Of a stretch of 61,990 nt of DNA, positions 52,057-59,195 are shown piece by piece. The stretch's first letter is position 1. Each line of letters opens with the position of its first letter. This DNA is from DATEOR01 sp035698665 (GTDB taxonomy: Bacteria > Actinomycetota > Thermoleophilia > Gaiellales > Gaiellaceae). The notes under the pieces were generated by a model that worked only from the letters and a program-made list of their open reading frames with translations, had not been told where the DNA came from and ran no database searches. Position numbers and translations under genes: made by a program. The DNA is taken from assembly GCA_035698665.1 (NCBI GenBank), contig DASSBN010000060.1, positions 1 to 61,990 on the forward strand, in the 5' to 3' direction.

Positions 52057-53492
52057 TGGAAGACGGCGACGATGACTATGCCGACGACTGCGGTCACGAT
52101 CCAGGCCACCTGAAGCGGTAACTGGAAGGAGTGGTCGATGACCCGCTTGCCGAGGGTCGTCGTCCCCGTTGTATCCGCCTCCACCGCGGCGATCTGCGTG
52201 CCGTTCGCCGGCAGGAAGATCACGCCCGCGACCGCGGTCCACATGGCGATCATGTAGCCCGCCCCGATGCCGAGCGCGAGCCCGAGCGGAACCATCGTGC
52301 GAGTCGCGGCCGACTGGCTGGTCGTCAGAGCAGCCACGCCGAAGATGGCGACCGCGATCATGAACGGCCAGTTCTCGGCGAGGCTGCCGAGCGCCTCCAC
52401 GATCGCGTCCTCGTTGTTCGCGATGAACGTGTCGGCCATCCACGCGATTCCGAAGAGGGCGATCATCGCAACCATCCCCGAGCGGAAGATCGTCATTGTC
52501 GGGACGAGCGTCGCCTTGACCTTGCAGAGGAGCAGGATCAACGCGGCCGCGGCGAGCATGACCATCTGGATGATCGGCGTCACGGAGAGTGGCTCCGTGC
52601 CGCCGTCCTCGGAGGCGATGGTCGGGCGGATGTCCTCGAAGAGGCCGAAGATGCAGATGATCGCGACCGCGCCGAGAAAGATCGCGACGCTGCGCTTCGC
52701 ATAGGGCATGAGTTGAATGTCCGACGAGGGCGCGGGCGGCTGGACGAGTCCCGCATCGATCCGGCGCTTGTACTCGGCGGAATCCTCGAGGTCGGCGCCG
52801 TGCCGGCTCATGACGAAGCACATGGCGAAGATGCCGACGATGCTCGCCGGGATCGTGATCAGGAGGACATCGACCAGGTCGTAGCCGTAGACCTCGACGA
52901 GCGGCAGGATCGTGGCGGTGGCGGCTGCGACCGGGCTCGACGTGATTCCGATCGTCGAGGCGACGGTGGATCCGGCGAGCGGGCGCTCCGGCCGGATCTT
53001 GTTCGCGAACGAGACCTCGTTGATCACGGGAATGATCGAGAAGAACGTGTTGCCGGTACCGGTCAGGATCGTCAGGAGATAAGAGACGTACGGCGCGACG
53101 TAGTTGATCGACCTGGGACGGGCTCTGAGCGCTCTGCTCGCAATCAGGACCATGTAGTCGATTCCGCCCGCGGCCTCCATCGCCGCCGCCGCGGCGATGA
53201 CCGCGATGATGATCAGCATCGCGCTGACGGGCGGCTCGCCGGGGTCGAGCCCGAAGAAGAAGACGAGGATGATCGTCCCGACGCCGCCCCAGAGCCCGAG
53301 CCCGATTCCTCCGGTGCGCACGCCGAGCGCGATGAAGGCGATGACGATCAGCCCCTCGATCGCGATGAGGATCCAATCGCCGGTGCTGGTCGAGCTTTCC
53401 GCCGGCGGCGTTGTGGACTGCGCGAGACCCAGAGCCGGCGCGCTGAGCGCGAGGAGCCCCAGGGCGATCAGGGCAAATGCGAGCCTCCTCAC
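52053..53492 (-). CDS. Dcu-family C4-dicarboxylate transporter
   Basis: The 479-residue polytopic protein matches DcuA/DcuB: GTGNTFFSIIPVINEVSFANKIRPERPLAGSTVAS in the middle, TSSPVAAATA and the C-terminal LGKRVIDHSFQLP. An N-terminal hydrophobic stretch with a linker (LGLAQSTTPPAESS) looks like an extra signal segment not usual in DcuA. GGAGG lies seven bases before GTG 53492, which overlaps the upstream stop as GTGA. Substrates are probably aspartate, fumarate, succinate or malate. Confidence 0.9.
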   Translation of the reverse strand: MRRLAFALIALGLLALSAPALGLAQSTTPPAESSTSTGDWILIAIEGLIVIAFIALGVRTGGIGLGLWGGVGTIILVFFFGLDPGEPPVSAMLIIIAVIAAAAAMEAAGGIDYMVLIASRALRARPRSINYVAPYVSYLLTILTGTGNTFFSIIPVINEVSFANKIRPERPLAGSTVASTIGITSSPVAAATATILPLVEVYGYDLVDVLLITIPASIVGIFAMCFVMSRHGADLEDSAEYKRRIDAGLVQPPAPSSDIQLMPYAKRSVAIFLGAVAIICIFGLFEDIRPTIASEDGGTEPLSVTPIIQMVMLAAAALILLLCKVKATLVPTMTIFRSGMVAMIALFGIAWMADTFIANNEDAIVEALGSLAENWPFMIAVAIFGVAALTTSQSAATRTMVPLGLALGIGAGYMIAMWTAVAGVIFLPANGTQIAAVEADTTGTTTLGKRVIDHSFQLPLQVAWIVTAVVGIVIVAVFH

Positions 53493-54091
53493 GAATTGTC
53501 CTCCTTGAGCGCCTGGCAGTTGTCGCTTCCGGTGAACGCCTCCGCAAGACCTTCGGCGCCGGCGGCCTGGAGGAACACGGCCCGGCCGGTGACGAGCGAC
53601 TGCTGCAGTGACCGGCTCGCCGCGGCGAGCGCCCCGTAGGCGGCCGTCGTCGAGCCCGGATTCTGCTTCAGGATCGCCTTGGCGACCCGGAGATCGCGCT
53701 CGGTCTTCAACGCCCAACCGCGCAGTGCGAGTGCAGCCGCCTGGCCGCCCGTCCCCTCGGGACTTCCGGCCCGCCTGAGGCCCTCGCGCAAGGTGTCGTT
53801 CGTCGCCTGGATCGCGCGGTCGATCGCCACGCGCACGATGATCGTCCGCTCGACGGAGTCGCCGCTGCCGCCGTCGTTCCGGCGCGCGGCGTAGTTGCTC
53901 TGGTCGACCTCGTCACGGATCGCCTCGAGCTGACCCTTCCAGGCGCCGATCGTGCCGCAGACGTCGTCCGCCCAGTCGTCTGCGCTCACCGTCTGGCCGG
54001 TGTTGTCGTCGTTCGCGAGCGCCGCCGAGACGCCGATGATCACGCCAAGCCCGCCGACGATGATGATCGCCGCCCAGATCCAGCTTCTCAT
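53489..54091 (-). CDS. Membrane-anchored extracytoplasmic hypothetical protein
   Basis: A 200-residue protein with one N-terminal membrane segment (MRSWIWAAIIIVGGLGVIIG) and an Ala-rich helical extracytoplasmic part that includes two Cys (VCGTIG and NCQALK), one at each end. No family is recognised. It overlaps both neighbours by four bases, so it is translated between pepD and the Dcu gene and may assist either. Confidence 0.7.
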   Translation of the reverse strand: MRSWIWAAIIIVGGLGVIIGVSAALANDDNTGQTVSADDWADDVCGTIGAWKGQLEAIRDEVDQSNYAARRNDGGSGDSVERTIIVRVAIDRAIQATNDTLREGLRRAGSPEGTGGQAAALALRGWALKTERDLRVAKAILKQNPGSTTAAYGALAAASRSLQQSLVTGRAVFLQAAGAEGLAEAFTGSDNCQALKEDNS

Positions 54092-55563
54092 GCGGTCCTC
54101 CCAGGCTGAGAGAGCTCGTCCACCATCCCGACGAGCAGCTTCCAGAAGCGCTCGACCGTCGGGACGCTCACGCGCTCGTCCGGCGAGTGCGGGGCTTCGA
54201 TCTGCGGCCCGAAGGAGATCATGTCGAGCCCTGCGACCTTGTCGCCGATGACCGCGGTCTCGAGACCCGCGTGCACCCCGGTCACGATGGGCGCTTCGCC
54301 GAAGAGGCGCTCGTAGACGTTGCGGGTGGCCGCGAGCGCGGGCGAATCGAGGTTCGGCCGCCAGCCGCCGTAATTGTGCTTCACCTCGAGCTCCCCTCCA
54401 CCGAGGCGAGCAGCTGCGCTAAGCGCGCTGATCGTCTCCGGCAGCGCCGAGTCGTTCGAGGAGCGGGAAAGAGAGTGCAGTGTGAGGCGTCCGCCCTCCG
54501 TGATCGCCTCGCCGAGAGACGTGCTCGTCTCGACGAGGTCGTCGAAGTCCTGGCTCATGGCCAGAGGGCCGGTCGGGACGAGGGCGACCACGTCGAGAAG
54601 CGTTGCGGTGTCCTCCTCTGTCCAGGCGTCCGAGGCATCCTCGGCGTCGCCGAGGGTCGCGGTCGCACCGGCATCTGTGGTTTTGAACGAGTCGCGGACC
54701 GTGGCCGCAGCCTTTTCGGCGGCGTCGCGAAACGCTTGCTCCCGGTCAGCCGCAACCGAGACGAGGGCCACGGCGTCGCGCGGGATCGCATTGCGGCTCT
54801 TGCCACCGTTCAGCGAGACAAGGCGAAACGGCGCGGACTCATAGGCTTCGCGGAGAACACGGCCGAGCACCTTGATTGCGTTGGCGCGACCGAGCGCGAT
54901 GTTGCTCCCGGAATGGCCGCCTAGGCCGCCGCTGGCCGTGACGGAAAGTGTCCGGGCTCCCTCGCCCGTCGCGGAGCGCGGCTGCTCCACATGGATCCAG
55001 GTATCCGTGCTGCCGGCGCAGCCCACCGTCAGCTTCCCGTCCTCCTCGCTGTCGAGGTTGACGAGGATCGAGCCCGTGACGAGCTTGGGGTCGAGCCCGT
55101 TTGCCCCCTCGAGCCCGACCTCCTCGGCCACGGTCATGAGCAGCTCGAGAGGCCCGTGCGGCAACGACTCGTCCTCGACCAGAGCCATCATCGCGGCGAT
55201 TGCAACGCCGTCGTCCGCGCCGAGGGTCGTTCCGTCGGCCTTGAGCCAGTCGCCGTCGCGCACGAGTTCGATCCGACCCTCGGTCGGATCGTTCGGGCTG
55301 TCCGGCTCACGCTCGCAGACCATGTCGAGGTGGCCTTGCAGCGTCACCGTCGGAGCGGACTCGCGCCCCGCCGTCGCTGGAACGTGCACGACGAGGTTGC
55401 CGGCGGAGTCGGCGTCGAGGCCGAAGCCGTGCTCCTCCGCCCAGGACTTGACGTGCTCGCTCACGGCCTCCTCCTGGCGAGAAGGGCGCGCGATCTTCGT
55501 CAGCGCCTCGAAATGGCCCCAGAACGTCGCCGGTTCGAGACCCGACAATGCAGCCGTTTGCAC
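54088..55563 (-). CDS. pepD: Aminoacyl-histidine dipeptidase (M20C)
   Basis: The 491-residue metallopeptidase has PepD hallmarks: VTLQGHLDMVCERE (His and Asp), GTTLGADDGVAIAAMMAL, LMTVAEEVGLEGANGL and the lid region GGHSGSNI, plus late TGVHAGLETAVIG. It cleaves Xaa-His and other dipeptides. The GTG at 55563 has GGGAGGGGAGGA seven bases upstream. An ATG at 55584, itself the first part of that purine run, would add MGGEDTA and fits leaderless spacing after TATTTT. The start is therefore ambiguous. Confidence 0.93.
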   Translation of the reverse strand: MQTAALSGLEPATFWGHFEALTKIARPSRQEEAVSEHVKSWAEEHGFGLDADSAGNLVVHVPATAGRESAPTVTLQGHLDMVCEREPDSPNDPTEGRIELVRDGDWLKADGTTLGADDGVAIAAMMALVEDESLPHGPLELLMTVAEEVGLEGANGLDPKLVTGSILVNLDSEEDGKLTVGCAGSTDTWIHVEQPRSATGEGARTLSVTASGGLGGHSGSNIALGRANAIKVLGRVLREAYESAPFRLVSLNGGKSRNAIPRDAVALVSVAADREQAFRDAAEKAAATVRDSFKTTDAGATATLGDAEDASDAWTEEDTATLLDVVALVPTGPLAMSQDFDDLVETSTSLGEAITEGGRLTLHSLSRSSNDSALPETISALSAAARLGGGELEVKHNYGGWRPNLDSPALAATRNVYERLFGEAPIVTGVHAGLETAVIGDKVAGLDMISFGPQIEAPHSPDERVSVPTVERFWKLLVGMVDELSQPGRTA

Positions 55564-55592
55564 CGCGGTGTCCTCCCCTCCCATCCCGTCGG

Positions 55593-55622
55593 AAAATACA
55601 GAGGAAGAGTTCTCCAGATCAA
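55593..55622 (-). promoter_or_regulatory. Promoter of pepD-dcu operon
   Basis: On the minus strand TTGATC (55622-55617) and TATTTT (55598-55593) are 18 bases apart. Transcription should start about at 55586-55584, just at the alternative ATG. Confidence 0.6.
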
Positions 55623-55639
55623 TAGCCCTTGCACCCAGT

Positions 55640-55651
55640 TCACCCGGGTGA
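55640..55651. promoter_or_regulatory. Perfect 12-bp palindrome upstream of pepD
   Basis: TCACCCGGGTGA lies 18 bases upstream of the pepD -35. It could be an operator, or chance in GC-rich DNA. Confidence 0.3.
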
Positions 55652-55674
55652 TGTGAAATCGCCGCCGAGCTGAG

Positions 55675-56190
55675 CTAGGCGGGGGCTTGGCTCACAGCCG
55701 GATGGCGACGCCCGACCGTGAGGAGGAGGAAGGCGAGCGCGAGCGCTGCGCCCGCGACCCCGGGCGCCCACCAGGTCCCGGACAGGTTGTCGTCCCAGCC
55801 GATCGCGCGATCCAGGGAGAAGCGTCCCGGCCCGGTCGCGGCTAGTGCGATCACGCCTCCGGCGATCGAGAGGTTGAACTCATAGCCGCCGTTCGTGGCG
55901 AAAAAGCCCTTGGGCAGGTGCACGAGATAGACGGCGTTCGCCATCACGAGCGCGACCAGGAGCGCCCCGAGCGGAGTCAGAAGACCCAGCGCGATCGACA
56001 GGCCGCCGACCGTCTCGGCGAGCGCCAGCCCGCAGGCCGCAGCAAGGGGCATCCGAAACGCGAGGTGCTCGCACATTCCTGCGGTGCCACGCAAGCCGGG
56101 CCCTCCCCACCAGCCGAAGAGCTTCTGGGTCCCGTGCGCGACCATGATCACGCCGAGGACGACGCGCAGGATGAGAAGCCCGAGGGACAT
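55675..56190 (-). CDS. DoxX-family membrane protein
   Basis: The 171-residue protein has four membrane helices and the DoxX pattern LGLLILRVVLGVIMVAHGTQKLFGWWGGPG followed by ETVGGLSIALGLLTPLGAL. Family members act in quinone-linked or thiol-linked redox processes; the specific role is unknown. GGAGAGGAGAGGAG directly precedes the ATG. Confidence 0.88.
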   Translation of the reverse strand: MSLGLLILRVVLGVIMVAHGTQKLFGWWGGPGLRGTAGMCEHLAFRMPLAAACGLALAETVGGLSIALGLLTPLGALLVALVMANAVYLVHLPKGFFATNGGYEFNLSIAGGVIALAATGPGRFSLDRAIGWDDNLSGTWWAPGVAGAALALAFLLLTVGRRHPAVSQAPA

Positions 56191-56234
56191 GCTCCTCTCC
56201 TCTCCTTGACCACGCAACGAGAAACGCAAGACGA

Positions 56235-56295
56235 TGGGCCCGCCAGGATTCGAACCTGGGACCGACGGATTATGAGTCCGCGTGCTCTCTACCGG
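56235..56295 (-). pseudogene. Broken copy of the adjacent tRNA(CAU)
   Basis: Reading the minus strand, the 3' half (anticodon arm with CAT, variable loop, T-arm and CGGGCCCA acceptor) is base-for-base the same over 46 bases as the intact tRNA 97 bases away. The D-arm is still recognisable but has extra bases. The 5' acceptor strand is missing, replaced by a hairpin, so a cloverleaf cannot form. Confidence 0.8.
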
Positions 56296-56319
56296 ACGAA
56301 ATCTCACGATTTCGTCCGG
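56292..56319. repeat. 11-bp perfect hairpin at the broken tRNA end
   Basis: Arms CCGGACGAAAT and ATTTCGTCCGG flank a six-base loop (CTCACG). It sits exactly where the tRNA 5' half should be. It has no T-run and is not an obvious terminator. Confidence 0.7.
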
Positions 56320-56331
56320 GGAAGAAGGAAG

Positions 56332-56404
56332 TGGGCCCGCCAGGATTCGAACCTGGGACCGACGGATTATGAGTCCGCTGCTCTGACCGCTGAGCTACGG
56401 GCCC
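56332..56404 (-). tRNA. tRNA with CAU anticodon (Met or lysidine-type Ile2)
   Basis: A 73-base cloverleaf: acceptor GGGCCCG/CGGGCCC with A73, D-arm GCTCAGCGGTCAGAGC, anticodon loop CTCATAA with stem CGGA/TCCG, and T-arm CCAGGTTCGAATCCTGG. The lack of a formylation-type mismatched first base pair excludes initiator tRNA. The G/C-rich GGGCCC acceptor resembles ileX-type tRNA-Ile2 more than elongator Met, but this is not decisive. CCA is not encoded. TACGCT at 56421-56416 may be its -10. Confidence 0.93.
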
Positions 56405-56467
56405 CTGCTCGAGCAAGCGTATCGCCGCCACAAGAGGCGAACGTTTCCGGCACACTCGTGGCTGGCA

Positions 56468-56473
56468 TAAGAT
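56468..56473 (+). promoter_or_regulatory. Possible -10 of the YjbQ gene
   Basis: TAAGAT lies 42 bases before the GTG at 56516, predicting a leader of about 35 bases with a GAGGTG ribosome site. No good -35. Confidence 0.35.
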
Positions 56474-56515
56474 GCCGACGTCCCGAAACCCGAATGCCGG
56501 AGGTGCGAGCTCGAG

Positions 56516-56968
56516 GTGAAGGTCTTCCAGCGAGAACACAGCCTGAGAACGAAGGGCGGCCTCGAGATCCGGGACATCACAGATGAAGTGAAGGAATGCG
56601 TTGCCGAAAGCGGCGTCAACGACGGCATCGCGTGCGTCTACTCGCCGCACACCACGTGCTGCGTGCGGGTCAACGAGTTCGAGACGGGCTTCCTCGAGGA
56701 CTTCGTGCGCATGCTGCGGCGGATCGTCCCCAGCGAGAAGTACTACGCGCACGACGACTGGGACCGGCGCACCGAGAACATCTGCCCCGAGGACATGGAG
56801 TTCGGCAACGGCCACTCGCACTGCATGGCGATGCTGCTCGGGCCGGCCGGCGAGTCCATCCCGGTCCGCGACGGCGAGCTCTGCCTCGGCACGTGGCAGC
56901 GCGTCCTCTTCATGGAGCTCGACCGCTCCCGCGAGCGCCGCTGGATCGTCCAGGTCGTCGGCGACTAG
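56516..56968 (+). CDS. YjbQ/UPF0047 family protein (secondary thiamine-phosphate synthase type)
   Basis: The 150-residue protein carries the family motifs SPHTTCCVRVNEFE and GNGHSHCMAMLLGPAGESIPV with LCLGTWQRVLFMELDR. The histidines of HTT and GHSH form the putative active site. A weak thiamine-phosphate synthase activity has been reported for the family; the true role is unsettled. Its stop codon lies in a 13-bp direct repeat. Confidence 0.88.
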   Translation: MKVFQREHSLRTKGGLEIRDITDEVKECVAESGVNDGIACVYSPHTTCCVRVNEFETGFLEDFVRMLRRIVPSEKYYAHDDWDRRTENICPEDMEFGNGHSHCMAMLLGPAGESIPVRDGELCLGTWQRVLFMELDRSRERRWIVQVVGD

Positions 56969-56993
56969 CGCACTGGCCGGCGGCGACTAGCGC
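56959..56993. repeat. 13-bp direct repeat spanning the yjbQ stop codon
   Basis: CGGCGACTAGCGC occurs at 56959-56971 (containing the yjbQ TAG) and again at 56981-56993, 22 bases apart. Confidence 0.6.
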
Positions 56994-57005
56994 CCCGGTC
57001 CAAAT

Positions 57006-57033
57006 GAAACGGGGCCGCCGCCAGCCCCGTTTC
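57006..57033. terminator. Hairpin between convergent yjbQ and zur
   Basis: GAAACGGGGC pairs perfectly with GCCCCGTTTC across an eight-base loop. It lies 37 bases after yjbQ and 165 bases after the zur stop on the other strand. There is no U-run on either side, so it may act as a stability or rho-linked structure. The remaining 57034-57198 has smaller inverted repeats (CTTGA/TCAAG, CCCC/GGGG) but no gene that I can support. Confidence 0.55.
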
Positions 57034-57198
57034 GGTGGAAACCTTTCCGGGCTGCCCCCGCCGCATCGGGGCCCGACCCGGATATTTCTTTCGCCTCCAG
57101 CACTTTGCCTCAGGGGCCGCCCGGCGTCCCCCCTCCGAGGGAGTTGACTCCGTCCCCCTTTCGGGGTTGACGGGGCTGCTTCACTCGCTTGATTCCCG

Positions 57199-57627
57199 TC
57201 AAGCGGCCTGACACTCGGCACAGAGCCCCGTGACCTCGAGCGTATGCCCGGTGGGCGCGAACCCGTGCTCTCGCGCGGCTTTCGCCAGCCATTCGTCCAC
57301 TTCGCAGCCCTCGAGCTCGGCGACGCCGTGACAGCTCGCGCAGACGAGATGGTGATGGTGACCCTCGCCGCAGAGGCGATAACACGTCTCGCCCGGCCGA
57401 TGGGCGAATTCGTCGACGACGCCGTGCTCGCTCAGGAGCGAAAGGGTCCGGTACACGGTCGCGAGCCCGACCGGCTCATCGCTCTGCCGTAGGCGCGAGT
57501 AGATCTCCTGCGCGGTCGCGTCGTGCGGTTCGGCGGCCAGGGTCTCGAGGACGAGCAGGCGCTGCCGCGTGGCGCGAAGGCCGGCCTGCGCCAGGCGCGC
57601 GCTTGTTGTCGGTTGCCCCGAGGTCAT
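57199..57627 (-). CDS. Fur-family repressor, probably Zur
   Basis: The 142-residue protein has the winged-helix N-terminal half (GLRATRQRLLVLETLAAE, VGLATVYRTLSLLSEHG) and the metal-binding half with GEGHHHHLVCASCHGV and the C-terminal CAEC, giving the two CxxC structural zinc site. Position divergent from a zinc-type znuABC set and next to a palindromic box argue for zinc rather than iron. The ATG is eight bases after TATCGT. Confidence 0.9.
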   Translation of the reverse strand: MTSGQPTTSARLAQAGLRATRQRLLVLETLAAEPHDATAQEIYSRLRQSDEPVGLATVYRTLSLLSEHGVVDEFAHRPGETCYRLCGEGHHHHLVCASCHGVAELEGCEVDEWLAKAAREHGFAPTGHTLEVTGLCAECQAA

Positions 57628-57634
57628 CGCCGAG

Positions 57635-57641
57635 TACGATA
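57635..57641. promoter_or_regulatory. Shared bidirectional -10 (TACGATA) of zur and znuA
   Basis: TACGAT on the plus strand (57635-57640) ends eight bases before the znuA ATG; TATCGT on the minus strand (57641-57636) ends eight bases before the zur ATG. The two start codons are only 21 bases apart. Confidence 0.6.
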
Positions 57642-57648
57642 CCGAAGA

Positions 57649-58485
57649 ATGAGACTGAGAATCATTCTCATCACGATCCCCGCTCTCCTGCTCACCGCGT
57701 GCGGGCCCTCCGTGAGCGCGGGGCCGGACACCGTGGTCGCGAGCTTCTATCCCCTTGCGTTCGCGGCCAAGGAGGTCGCGCCGCAGGTGCCGGTGGAGAA
57801 CCTCACCCCTCCCGGGGCAGAGCCCCACGACATCGAGCTCTCCCCCATCGATGCGGCCGCCGTGCGGGACGCGCGGCTCGTGCTCCTGCTCGGCCACGGG
57901 TTCCAGCCGCAGCTCGAGGACGCGGCGGGGAACGGAGACAACGTGCTCCGCCTCCTCGACACACCGGGCCTCGACCTCCTCCCCAACGGCGACCCGCACG
58001 TCTGGCTCGACCCGGTCCGCTACGCGAGGGTCGTCGAGCGCACCGGCGAGGCACTGGGCGAGCAGAAGGGCGCCGAGAAGCTCGTCTCGCGTCTCCACGA
58101 GCTCGACGCCGAGTACCGAGTGGGCCTCGCGAACTGCGAGCGCCGCGAGATCGTCACGAGCCACGAGGCCTTCGCCTACCTGGCCGAGCGCTATGGCCTC
58201 GAGCAGGTCCCCATCACCGGCCTGAGCCCCGAGGCCGAGCCGCGTCCAGCCGATCTCGCGAACGTCGTGCAGCTCGTGAAGGAGCGCGGCGTGACGACGA
58301 TCTACTACGAGACGCTCGTCTCCCCACGCATCGCCGAGACCGTGGCGCGCGAGACCGGCGCGACGACTGCCGTTCTCGACCCCATCGAGGGCCTGACCGC
58401 GGCCGAGATCTCCAACGGCGACGACTACTTCACGCGTATGCGCGCCAACCTGCGCGCGCTCGAGGAGGGGCTCGGGTGCAGCTAG
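57649..58485 (+). CDS. znuA: Zinc ABC transporter substrate-binding lipoprotein
   Basis: The 278-residue cluster A-I solute-binding protein has a lipobox (LLLTACGPS, lipidated Cys near 18). Metal ligands expected for the family are His in PPGAEPHDIELSP, His in PNGDPHVWLDPV, His in VTSHEAFAYLAERYG and a late Asp. There is no long His-rich loop. The first codons contain the Zur-like box. It is followed by znuC with a 10-base overlap. Confidence 0.93.
   Translation: MRLRIILITIPALLLTACGPSVSAGPDTVVASFYPLAFAAKEVAPQVPVENLTPPGAEPHDIELSPIDAAAVRDARLVLLLGHGFQPQLEDAAGNGDNVLRLLDTPGLDLLPNGDPHVWLDPVRYARVVERTGEALGEQKGAEKLVSRLHELDAEYRVGLANCERREIVTSHEAFAYLAERYGLEQVPITGLSPEAEPRPADLANVVQLVKERGVTTIYYETLVSPRIAETVARETGATTAVLDPIEGLTAAEISNGDDYFTRMRANLRALEEGLGCS
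57656..57670. promoter_or_regulatory. Zur/Fur-type operator inside znuA codons 3-8
   Basis: TGAGAATCATTCTCA is a perfect 7-1-7 palindrome that fits the TGANAATNATTNTCA form of Fur-family sites. It starts seven bases into znuA, that is downstream of the predicted leaderless start, where a bound repressor would block RNA polymerase. Confidence 0.75.
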
Positions 58486-59195
58486 CCGTCGAGCTCGACA
58501 AGGTCTCCTTCGCGTACCCGGGCGGGCCGGATGTCCTCGAAGGAGTCGACCTGAAGATCCGCCGCGGCGAGTTCGTCACGATCGCCGGCCCGAACGGAGG
58601 CGGAAAGACAACGCTTCTGCGCGTCGCTCTCGGCCTGGAGGAACCGGTGTCCGGGACCGCGCGACTCTTCGGCGAGCCTGCCGATCGCGTGCGCGATCGC
58701 TACCGGATCGGGTATCTCGCGCAGCGCACGCGCCTGGGCATCGACGCGCCGGCGACCGTCGGCGAGGTCGTGACCGCGGGTCGCGTCGCGCGGCGCGGAC
58801 TCCTGAAGCCGTTCGGACGTGAGGACCGCGAGGCGATCGCGGAGGCGCTCTCGCGTGTCGGGCTCGAGAACCAGGCGAGCACGCCGATCCAGCGGCTCTC
58901 GGGCGGGCAACAGCAGCGCGCCTACATCGCCAAGGCGCTCGCCGGAGAGCCCGAGCTCCTCGTCCTCGACGAGCCGACGGCCGGGGTCGACGTCGACGCG
59001 CAGGAAGCGTTCGGCGCCTTTCTCGGCGAGCTGCACGAGGCGCTCGGGGTCACGATCCTCTACGTCTCGCACGAGTTCGGAGCCGTCGAGCGCTTCGTCG
59101 AGCGCGTCGTCCTCGTCCGCGGCGGGATCGTCTTCGACGGCCCGCCCGCCGAGCTCCCGGCCCACTGGCACGACCCATCTCATGTTCATCCTTGA
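58476..59195 (+). CDS. znuC: Zinc ABC transporter ATPase
   Basis: The 239-residue ATPase has Walker A GPNGGGKTTLLRV, signature LSGGQQQRAYIAKAL, Walker B ELLVLDEPTAGVD and the switch His in YVSHEFG. GAGGAGGGG precedes the GTG at 58476, which lies within the znuA end. It powers metal uptake with ZnuA and ZnuB. Confidence 0.94.
   Translation: MQLAVELDKVSFAYPGGPDVLEGVDLKIRRGEFVTIAGPNGGGKTTLLRVALGLEEPVSGTARLFGEPADRVRDRYRIGYLAQRTRLGIDAPATVGEVVTAGRVARRGLLKPFGREDREAIAEALSRVGLENQASTPIQRLSGGQQQRAYIAKALAGEPELLVLDEPTAGVDVDAQEAFGAFLGELHEALGVTILYVSHEFGAVERFVERVVLVRGGIVFDGPPAELPAHWHDPSHVHP

Noticed and set aside
56235..56319. A second functional tRNA(CAU)
   Set aside because: The 5' acceptor strand and a regular D-arm are missing; the acceptor stem cannot form.
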